The position numbers and the translations under genes are program-made. A model generated the notes under the pieces. The model was given only the letters and a program-made list of their open reading frames with translations, was not told the DNA's origin and made no database searches. Positions 1 to 5,667 of a stretch of DNA of 6,243 nt are shown piece after piece. The first letter of the stretch is position 1. Every line of letters starts with the position of its first letter. The DNA lies in assembly GCA_937981945.1 (NCBI GenBank), contig CALJNJ010000184.1, forward strand, positions 1 through 6,243, written 5' to 3'. This DNA is from an uncultured Caulobacterales bacterium (GTDB taxonomy: Bacteria > Pseudomonadota > Alphaproteobacteria > Caulobacterales > Maricaulaceae).

Positions 1-1252
1 CATCGCCTGCAATATCAAGAATGTGCAAGGCCTTAATCGGCTCACCATTATCAACATAGTCGCGGGCTTTGCGGACTAAATTCTCGGAGCCGGCCAATTG
101 TGTAATGTCTGCGTTAATACTGTCTCGGGGGACGGCATAAAGTTCTGTGGTTTTATCGAAATGAAACCACGTCATGTAATATTCCCAGATGGATTTGACG
201 GCCCATGAGACCTTGCCGTGTTCTTGAGTCAGGTCTAAATCCGCCGGAAGGGTGATTTCTGTCATCAAGGTTTCAATGGATTTCCCTTCATTCATACCGT
301 CGACAACAGCGTCGTGGACATATTTAGTCGCGCCATGCATACGCCGCAGTCCGTCATCAATAACTGCTTTATCGGTGACCGGGTCCCGATGACTCGGAAC
401 GATCATAAGCGGATCAAGCGCCATAATGACCTCTAAAGACTTTACGTATTCAACAGGCTTGCGGATTTTCTCCCCGCGCATGGTAAAAATGTTCGGAAAT
501 TGAGGGTATATCGGGCCAAAGAAATCTCCGGCAAATAAAATGCGCTCATCGGGCATCCAAAGCACGATATTGTCGTTGCCCTCCGCGCCCGGAAGCGCAT
601 GTATTTCCATTTTCCGTCCGCCGCGCTCCAGTTTTAACGGCGATCCGTTCTGAACAGTGATGGTCGGCTTTATACCGCCATAGGCGATCAATCCCAATGT
701 GGGCGGTTCTTCAGGCATAAACGGAAACAGCAAGCGATTTCGCCCCCATTGATAGTCCTGAAGCTCTGTTAAATAACGTTGTTCTTCCGGAAATTCGGCA
801 TGGGTCACGACCTCCATGCCTTTTTCCAGCCAAGCTTTGACACCGCCGGAATGATCTGCGTGAGAATGCGAAACGATAATGTGGGTGACCTTTTTTGCAT
901 CCATATATGGCTGCAAGACCTTGATTTGTTTAGAAACTTGTGTCGGAAGACCCGTGTCAAAAAGAATGTGGCCGTCTGAAGTTTTGATCAAGTGAGCATT
1001 GCCGACACCGGTCGCTTGCCAGATATCAGGTCCAATTTCCCGCGCTTTGATAGGAATATTGATGAAATCTGCGGCGACAGTTCCGGCTGCATCGGGATCA
1101 GACGTCATTTTCTCCGTTGCTACGTCTCCAATTTTGTCCAGAGCTTTGAGCTGAGCAGATTTGCGCACGCTTGGAGATAGAGCAAAAACAATCCCGATCA
1201 ACGCCGGCACAGCAATCAGCGCAATCAGAGCAATTTTGAGAATTTTATTCAT
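1..1252 (-). CDS. Metallo-beta-lactamase-fold zinc hydrolase, alkylsulfatase (SdsA1/type III sulfatase)-like, C-terminus cut by window edge
   Basis: This open frame gives 417 residues from an ATG at 1252-1250 and continues past the left edge. Residues 4-25 are a hydrophobic N-terminal segment (signal peptide or membrane anchor). The metal motif HSHADH is at 129-134. Further likely zinc ligands are E224 in PGAEG (alkylsulfatases have Glu where ordinary lactamase-fold enzymes have His), D243 in AGDF and H288 in PSHRDP. A TMRGEKIRK segment near 257-265 and the region from about 300 (KYVHDAV, ITLPADL, WFHFDKTTELYAVP) match the alkylsulfatase dimerisation domain as I remember it. Family members are about 650 residues, so roughly the last third, including any SCP2-like domain, is missing here. 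Known members hydrolyse primary or secondary alkyl sulfates. The substrate here is unknown, and D243 replaces a Glu I recall in SdsA1. The start overlaps the end of the upstream sulfatase gene by 8 nt (ATGAATAA), pointing to coupled translation. Confidence 0.88.
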   Translation of the reverse strand, partial: MNKILKIALIALIAVPALIGIVFALSPSVRKSAQLKALDKIGDVATEKMTSDPDAAGTVAADFINIPIKAREIGPDIWQATGVGNAHLIKTSDGHILFDTGLPTQVSKQIKVLQPYMDAKKVTHIIVSHSHADHSGGVKAWLEKGMEVVTHAEFPEEQRYLTELQDYQWGRNRLLFPFMPEEPPTLGLIAYGGIKPTITVQNGSPLKLERGGRKMEIHALPGAEGNDNIVLWMPDERILFAGDFFGPIYPQFPNIFTMRGEKIRKPVEYVKSLEVIMALDPLMIVPSHRDPVTDKAVIDDGLRRMHGATKYVHDAVVDGMNEGKSIETLMTEITLPADLDLTQEHGKVSWAVKSIWEYYMTWFHFDKTTELYAVPRDSINADITQLAGSENLVRKARDYVDNGEPIKALHILDIAGD

Positions 1253-2798
1253 AGGTAATCTTGCCTTTATCACCATGTCTTTGCTGTAGTATTTTGGCCC
1301 GCATTCCGGTGACATAGCTGTCGAAACTCTCTTGGACCAATTGATCGGAGGGCGTGACGGCCTGCGCATAATCAAGCGGTGCTCGCCATCCGGGATGGGG
1401 CGCCAAAGCCACTCTGACACCATTAATCGGATGCCCTGCCCGCCACGCTGCTATTTTTGCGGCCATTCTTTCCACTTCTTCCGGGTAAGTTACTGCCAAA
1501 TTGGTTTGTTCATAGGGATCAGCGTTAATATCGAACAAGAAGCTTTCAACATTTGTTGAGGCTGACAGGTGGTCAATGATTTGGACAAGCTTCCAGCGGT
1601 CTTCCAAAACAGCTACATGGTATTTGTTGAAAATTGGGGAATTGGAGGCGAAGTACAGATCACCACTGCGGGCAGTCTCACGACGCCCCGTCATCTCATC
1701 CCACCGATCTTGACCATCAAGAGCTTTCGTCTGTTGCATTGGCGTTCCTGTTGCTGTTGCCAGTGACGGGAAAATATCCAATACGGAAACTACATTGTCG
1801 TGCGTGCTTCCGGGCGTAATGGCGTTCGGCCATCTCATAACGCCGCCAACTCTGATACCGCCCTCAAAGGTTTCCAGTTTACCGCCCCGATAAGAGCCGT
1901 TATCAGCCCCAAACGGTTCCATGCCGCCATTGTCAGAAAAGAACATGACAATAGTGTTTTCGCGGAGACCTTGATCATCCAGGGCGCTTAGGATCTTGCC
2001 GACATTTTGATCCATACTGTCGACCATTGCGGCATAGGTTTTCTTCGGGAATGGTCTGTCAGGTCTTTTGGGATATTTAGCCTTGAGATCTTCCGGGGCC
2101 TGCATGGGCGAATGCGGCGCCAACAAAGGCACATATAGAAAGAAAGGCTGATCAGGGTTTCTGATGTCGTTCAAATAACGTACGGCCTCATTCCCGTGAA
2201 TATCCGTAGCATAACTACCGGAGCGTTTCACGGAAGTACCGTTTTCCTGCAGGTCGTATCCTCCGGCCACAGTGTGCTCAAAATAATCGATTTGCGTGTT
2301 CAAATGACCCATAAAATAATCAAACCCGCGGGCGTTCGGAACCATATGCTCAGCCGTATGACCCAAATGCCATTTCCCAATCATAGCGGTTTGATAACCG
2401 GCCGCACTGAAGCTCTCGGGCATAAAGTGTTCTTCGGGAGATATACCGCCGTTCTGCCAAGGCTGAAATCCCGCGTAAACGGAGCCAAGCTTCATGGGGT
2501 CACGGCCCGTCATCAAGGCGGACCTTGTGGGCGTACAAATCGGCATGACGTAAAGCCGCTCAAGATGGACGCCTTCCGCAGCTAAACGGTCAATATTCGG
2601 CGTCTCAATATCGCTACCGCGAAAGCCAAGATCGCCCCAACCTAAATCATCGGCCAAAATGATCACGATGTTCGGACGATCGCTTAAGACGGGTTGTTTT
2701 TGGATTGTTTCCGGTGCTGTCTGAATCGGTGTTTCCGCAGGACTACAGGCGCCAAAAAGAACGGATGTGCAGATCAAAATCGAAAGCAATCGTTTCAT
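1245..2798 (-). CDS. Lipoprotein formylglycine-dependent sulfatase, arylsulfatase B-like (type I)
   Basis: This 517-residue protein is a complete type I sulfatase. It opens with a lipoprotein signal peptide whose lipobox is FGAC (C18, followed by Ser), so it is probably anchored facing the periplasm. The alkaline-phosphatase-like catalytic domain carries metal ligands D50/D51 (ADDLGWGD) and the CTPTR signature at 88-92, in which C88 would be oxidised to formylglycine. Also present are the second signature GKWHLG (141-146; K142, H144), H229 in APHSP, D289/N290 in SDNGG, and K307. All catalytic residues are present. The spacing and flanking motifs (LGFRGS, YxxPxCTPTR, a GGIR-type loop) most resemble arylsulfatase B/I/J, which act on GalNAc-4-sulfate or related esters, but bacterial relatives have many substrates. 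Activation needs a maturase (FGE or radical-SAM) that is not in this window. The gene starts 3 nt after the dehydrogenase stop codon and overlaps the zinc alkylsulfatase-like gene, so two sulfatases are made from one transcript. Confidence 0.95.
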   Translation of the reverse strand: MKRLLSILICTSVLFGACSPAETPIQTAPETIQKQPVLSDRPNIVIILADDLGWGDLGFRGSDIETPNIDRLAAEGVHLERLYVMPICTPTRSALMTGRDPMKLGSVYAGFQPWQNGGISPEEHFMPESFSAAGYQTAMIGKWHLGHTAEHMVPNARGFDYFMGHLNTQIDYFEHTVAGGYDLQENGTSVKRSGSYATDIHGNEAVRYLNDIRNPDQPFFLYVPLLAPHSPMQAPEDLKAKYPKRPDRPFPKKTYAAMVDSMDQNVGKILSALDDQGLRENTIVMFFSDNGGMEPFGADNGSYRGGKLETFEGGIRVGGVMRWPNAITPGSTHDNVVSVLDIFPSLATATGTPMQQTKALDGQDRWDEMTGRRETARSGDLYFASNSPIFNKYHVAVLEDRWKLVQIIDHLSASTNVESFLFDINADPYEQTNLAVTYPEEVERMAAKIAAWRAGHPINGVRVALAPHPGWRAPLDYAQAVTPSDQLVQESFDSYVTGMRAKILQQRHGDKGKITYE

Positions 2799-2801
2799 AA
2801 A

Positions 2802-3557
2802 CTAATCCCGCATGATGACGCCGCCGTTCACATGCCAGGCTTGGCCGTTCACAAACTGCGCGTCATCTGAGGCTAAAAACGCCACCAAGCCCGCAATATC
2901 TTCCGGTTGCCCCAAACGTGTGCTTGGTGTGTGGCGTTTTATGCCTTCTATGTGTTTGTCCGTCATATGGATGGCGACCGCTTCTGTCATGATAAGCCCC
3001 GGACAAATAACGTTGGCGCGAATTCCTTTTTGGCCCCATTTTCGGGCAACATGTCTCGACAGAGCGTGAATGGCGTTCTTGGTCATGGCATAGGCGGGTC
3101 GTTGGTTTTCACCGGCTGACGCTGATCCTGAGCTTGTATAAATCATCGAGCCGCCTCGTTCCATCATGGCAGGAACGGCGTAACGTGTGGCCAAGACATG
3201 GCTTTTAATGTTTATGGCTAAGGAATTATCGAGGGCTTCTTCTGAAATATCCACGGCGTTCGTATCTTCCGTTGTCCCGCCGGCAAGGTTTGAATGATAA
3301 AAGTCCAAACCGCCATAGGTCTCAACGGTCTTGGCGATTATTGCTTCCTGTGACGCAGCATCTGTTCCGTTGAGAAACAACGCTGTTATTTCGCCGCCCT
3401 GCGATCGTATGCGCTCTGCTGTGGCCTCTGCTTCATCTTCGAGAATGTCCCCTATGACGACTTTGACACCTTCCTGACAGAGCCGCTCCGCAGTCGCCGC
3501 ACCAATACCACGAGCCCCGCCGGCAATAATTCCTATTTTTCCGCTTAATCCCCTCAT
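2802..3557 (-). CDS. Short-chain dehydrogenase/reductase (SDR), classical type, NAD-type
   Basis: At 251 residues this is a full-length classical SDR, a cytosolic oxidoreductase interconverting a hydroxyl and a ketone. The Rossmann glycine motif GGARGIG is at 13-19. D37 at the end of the second beta strand (VVIGD) favours NAD(H) over NADP(H). The usual NNAG motif is altered to SNLAG (89-93). The catalytic residues are N116, S143, Y156 and K160 (YAMTK). The C-terminal half has CPGLIMT and ends in NGGVIMRD. The start overlaps the Rieske oxygenase stop as ATGA (3554-3557), a common sign of translational coupling, and the sulfatase follows after 3 nt. Many SDRs of this shape are hydroxysteroid or cyclic-alcohol dehydrogenases. 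The context with a KshA-like oxygenase fits that, but substrate cannot be read from the sequence. 3-oxoacyl-ACP reductase is the usual automatic label and is less likely here. Confidence 0.93.
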   Translation of the reverse strand: MRGLSGKIGIIAGGARGIGAATAERLCQEGVKVVIGDILEDEAEATAERIRSQGGEITALFLNGTDAASQEAIIAKTVETYGGLDFYHSNLAGGTTEDTNAVDISEEALDNSLAINIKSHVLATRYAVPAMMERGGSMIYTSSGSASAGENQRPAYAMTKNAIHALSRHVARKWGQKGIRANVICPGLIMTEAVAIHMTDKHIEGIKRHTPSTRLGQPEDIAGLVAFLASDDAQFVNGQAWHVNGGVIMRD

Positions 3558-4669
3558 GTTTGGGCCTGCAAATGCCGCGGCTTGCCATCCCCATCAGCGT
3601 AATATTTCGCATAGAACATGCGGAACTGCGCAATAGGTCCGTCGCCGTTGCAAATGACGGGCTTGGGCTGATATTGTTGGCGGTCCCAAACCACTTTGTC
3701 CTGATCGAGCTGTTTGTTCACATCAGCGATAATAGCTTTGGCGACCCGCGCCATTTTTCCTTCTGCCTGAGCCTTGGGCTGGGTATATAAATAACGGGTG
3801 CGAATATGGTCTTCATCGACCGGCGTAATACAGGCGATTAATAAGGTCTCGCAAATGCCGGTAAATCTGACCCAGTTTTGACCCGGTCCCTGAGATTTCG
3901 ACGTAATCATGCCGTCAACGACGCCTTTAGGGGTCCCCATTTTGGCACGGATAATCCCGGCCCGGTCCCAATCTCCCCAATGAAGTTCTGATTCGGGCAC
4001 GTCGGCTGTTCCGTGAATATATCTGAAGTGAGCTGTATCCACCCCGTTTTCAGCCATGTTTTGAATGCTGCCGTGAATATTCCATTCGCAAATATCGTAA
4101 TCCGTCCAGTCAGGATCAGAGCATTCCGGAAGCTCTACCGGTTCATAAAGAGGATCGATATCTTCCGGATGATACCACATCCAAATCAGGCCGTTCATTT
4201 CCCGCATCTGATAATTGCGGGTGCATTTTTTTGTTACTCGCGGCGGAATACTCTTTGAATATGGGATTTCTTTTACCGAGCCCTCTTCACCTGAATATCG
4301 CCAGGCATGAAACGGGCACTCCAGCAAATTGCCGTGGACCTTGCCGCCATGCCCCATATGAGCGCCTAAATGACGACAAAAGGCGTCGAGCATTCTGGGT
4401 TTCCCGTCTTCGCCGCGCCATATTGCCAGCTCTCTTGAAAAGTACCGCAGCGGTTTGACCTCACCCACTGCCAGTTCAGTTGTGAGCAGAACAGGGTACC
4501 AGCCAAACGGAAACCCAATGTCGAGATTGCGTTGCTCAACCGATAATTTGTTCTTAATCGGCGCAACTCGCCAATCGATCAGCTCGTCTTTCGACATTTT
4601 TTCCAGCACTTGCCAAACAGCAACCGGTGCAGTCCGAGCATCGCTGGCGGTATCGATTTTGTCTGACAT
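3554..4669 (-). CDS. Rieske [2Fe-2S] non-heme iron oxygenase, KshA/DAF-36-like
   Basis: This 371-residue protein is a terminal oxygenase subunit. The Rieske cluster ligands are C98/H100 (CRHLGAHMGHG) and C118/H121 (CPFHAWRY). The catalytic domain has the mononuclear iron site N208-x2-D211-x2-H214-x4-H219 (ENGVDTAHFRYIH) and a likely third ligand D343 in CNGDGPIAQFRMFY. Both the CRH...CPFH.W.. spacing and this C-terminal block closely resemble 3-ketosteroid 9-alpha-hydroxylase KshA and the DAF-36/Neverland cholesterol 7,8-dehydrogenases, as I recall them. This argues for oxidation of a steroid-like or other bulky ring compound rather than a simple aromatic ring. About 50 residues precede the usual family start and look charged and low in structure. 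The gene is first in the leftward operon and is preceded by a hairpin at 4683-4697. It needs electrons from a reductase, but no reductase or ferredoxin gene is in the window. The exact substrate and the position oxidised are unknown. Confidence 0.95.
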   Translation of the reverse strand: MSDKIDTASDARTAPVAVWQVLEKMSKDELIDWRVAPIKNKLSVEQRNLDIGFPFGWYPVLLTTELAVGEVKPLRYFSRELAIWRGEDGKPRMLDAFCRHLGAHMGHGGKVHGNLLECPFHAWRYSGEEGSVKEIPYSKSIPPRVTKKCTRNYQMREMNGLIWMWYHPEDIDPLYEPVELPECSDPDWTDYDICEWNIHGSIQNMAENGVDTAHFRYIHGTADVPESELHWGDWDRAGIIRAKMGTPKGVVDGMITSKSQGPGQNWVRFTGICETLLIACITPVDEDHIRTRYLYTQPKAQAEGKMARVAKAIIADVNKQLDQDKVVWDRQQYQPKPVICNGDGPIAQFRMFYAKYYADGDGKPRHLQAQT

Positions 4670-4682
4670 ATATTCTTACTTT

Positions 4683-4697
4683 CCGACTTTCAGTCGG
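4683..4697 (-). promoter_or_regulatory. Hairpin in the leader of the oxygenase gene
   Basis: CCGACT (4683-4688) and AGTCGG (4692-4697) form a perfect 6-bp inverted repeat with a 3-nt loop. One more pair is possible beyond a mismatch. In the leftward transcript the hairpin would end about 13 nt before the ATG, directly ahead of the weak purine-rich stretch GGAAAGTAAGAA that serves as ribosome binding site. It could be a small operator, or an RNA structure that tunes translation or protects the 5' end. It is not followed by a T-run, so it is not a terminator. Confidence 0.5.
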
Positions 4698-4760
4698 GAT
4701 AATCAATTTAAATACAATATTCAACACTCCAGATGGTATAGTGCGTAGCAATTAGGTCAT

Positions 4761-4815
4761 AAAAATACGCAATACGCCGAAAATTTACATGGAATTCCTC
4801 ACTTTGCGTATTTTT
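4761..4815. repeat. 12-bp perfect inverted repeat, candidate operator
   Basis: AAAAATACGCAA (4761-4772) and TTGCGTATTTTT (4804-4815) are perfect reverse complements separated by 31 bp. Their centres are 43 bp apart, close to four helical turns, so a regulator could bind both on one DNA face. The left arm merges with a tandem 7-bp repeat AATACGC (4764-4770 and 4771-4777). An 8-bp palindrome GGAATTCC (4791-4798) sits in the spacer. Position between divergent operons makes an operator the natural reading; the binding protein is unknown. Confidence 0.5.
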
Positions 4816-4833
4816 TGCGGTCATTATTGCGGT
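4804..4833 (+). repeat. Phased TTGCG motifs
   Basis: TTGCG occurs at 4804-4808, 4815-4819 and 4827-4831, at steps of 11 and 12 bp. The last two extend to TTGCGGT (4815-4821, 4827-4833). A weaker TTGCT follows at 4841-4845, and the inverse CGCAA lies at 4768-4772. Spacing near one helical turn is what repeated contacts by a DNA-binding protein would give, but AT-rich spacer DNA can produce such runs by chance. Confidence 0.35.
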
Positions 4834-4867
4834 TATTGTATTGCTGGGTTGTCGACAAGAGTTTACC

Positions 4868-4894
4868 ATGCCGGCTAAAACAGGAAGAATGTGA
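4868..4894 (+). promoter_or_regulatory. Candidate leader mini-ORF overlapping the dehydrogenase start
   Basis: An ATG at 4868 opens an eight-codon frame (MPAKTGRM) whose TGA stop overlaps the GTG start of the rightward dehydrogenase as GTGA (4891-4894). A weak AAGAG lies 6 nt upstream (4857-4861). Such an arrangement can feed ribosomes into the next gene. It is short enough to be chance, and no attenuator structure is visible. Confidence 0.15.
4882..4887 (+). promoter_or_regulatory. Ribosome binding site deciding a GTG start
   Basis: AGGAAG stands 3 nt before GTG 4891 (5 nt if only AGGA is counted) and 9 nt before a second in-frame GTG at 4897. An in-frame TAA at 4876-4878 excludes any earlier start, and there is no in-frame ATG before the conserved glycine motif. 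The start is therefore one of these two GTG codons. The second would give an N-terminus MDFNGKTALITGG, also typical of the family. Confidence 0.65.
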
Positions 4895-5667
4895 CAGTGG
4901 ACTTCAACGGAAAAACAGCGCTCATCACGGGCGGAAGTGACGGCATCGGAAAAGCGACAGCGGTTTTACTGGCAAAATCCGGCGCTAATGTTGTCATATG
5001 CGCTCGACGACCGGAAAAATTAGCGGAAGCCGAATCTGAAATCACCGGTCTTGGCGGTTCCGTGGAAACAATAGCTTTGGACGTAGGCGATACGGGTGAA
5101 TTCGAAAAAGTCATCGACAGTGTGATCGAAAAATATGGAAAGCTCGATATGCTCGTCAATAATGCGGCCTCGACCCATTACGCCCCCATTGAAAAGTTGA
5201 CGTTAGAACATTGGCGCAAAGACTTTCAGGTCAATGCGGAAGCGGTCTTTGTCGGGACTAAAACAGCCATGGCCTCCATGGCCAAAACGGGCGGCGGATC
5301 CATCGTCAATGTATCTTCGTCTTGCGGCATGCGGGCCGCTCATAACATGGCCAGTTATTCAGCTTCCAAAGCTGCCCTGACTCATTTCAGTAATTGCGCC
5401 GCCATTGAAGGCGCGAGCTCGGGTATTCGAGTGAACACGGTAGTTCCGGGTCAGGTTCAAACGGCCGCCACAAAAGCCTTTGCAGAGGCCGCTCCCGATT
5501 TCGCGGCTGCAACAGAAAAAGCCATTCCCATGGGCCGGGGCGCCGAACCTGAAGAAATTGCAGAAGTAATTGCATTTTTGCTGTCAGATGCTGCCAGCTA
5601 TGTGACCGGTGTCGCCCTGCCCGTTGATGGCGGCAAGGTTGCCCAGCTCTACCTGCCGAGCGCCTGA
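4891..5667 (+). CDS. Short-chain dehydrogenase/reductase (SDR), classical type, NADP-type
   Basis: This 258-residue protein is a complete classical SDR starting at GTG. The cofactor motif TGGSDGIG is at 13-20. The second strand ends in CARRPEKL with R39/R40, basic residues that favour NADP(H), unlike the Asp in the SDR of the leftward operon. NNAAS (90-94) replaces the common NNAG. The catalytic residues are N115, S143, Y156 and K160 (YSASK). VVPGQVQT (184-191) and PVDGG near the end complete the family pattern. It is a cytosolic oxidoreductase of a hydroxyl/keto pair, substrate unknown. It is first in the rightward group and its stop codon overlaps the next start as TGATG, so the SnoaL-like protein is co-translated. 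Being of opposite cofactor type to the other SDR, it could act in a different direction on the same compound (inference). A GTG start and short ribosome-site spacing may limit expression. Confidence 0.93.
   Translation: MTVDFNGKTALITGGSDGIGKATAVLLAKSGANVVICARRPEKLAEAESEITGLGGSVETIALDVGDTGEFEKVIDSVIEKYGKLDMLVNNAASTHYAPIEKLTLEHWRKDFQVNAEAVFVGTKTAMASMAKTGGGSIVNVSSSCGMRAAHNMASYSASKAALTHFSNCAAIEGASSGIRVNTVVPGQVQTAATKAFAEAAPDFAAATEKAIPMGRGAEPEEIAEVIAFLLSDAASYVTGVALPVDGGKVAQLYLPSA

Larger units (their letters stand above)
4670..4890. promoter_or_regulatory. Divergent intergenic region with promoters for both operons
   Basis: This 221-bp AT-rich gap separates the start codons of two divergently transcribed operons, so it must hold both promoters. 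No protein-coding frame of note lies in it. A possible leftward promoter has TATACC (complement of 4735-4740) with a poor -35, TTTATG, 17 bp upstream (complement of 4758-4763). A possible rightward promoter is TTGCGG (4815-4820), a 16-bp spacer, then TGTATT (4837-4842). Both are weak matches and are only suggestions. The repeats described separately lie between and over these elements, which fits shared regulation of the two groups by one factor encoded elsewhere. Confidence 0.7.

Noticed and set aside
779..1180. Two small plus-strand open frames
   Set aside because: Both are antisense to the zinc hydrolase, whose HSHADH motif is encoded in the same stretch on the minus strand.
2196..2585. 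129-codon open frame on the plus strand
   Set aside because: It lies wholly antisense to the sulfatase catalytic domain, which has all its signature residues; its translation shows no recognisable domain.
4761..4816. Inverted repeat followed by a T-run as a rho-independent terminator
   Set aside because: The stem is AT-rich with a 31-nt loop, and the site lies upstream of divergent genes where no transcript should end.
4890..4894. TGTGA as a CRP-type half site
   Set aside because: There is no matching TCACA at the right spacing, and it falls on the start codon.
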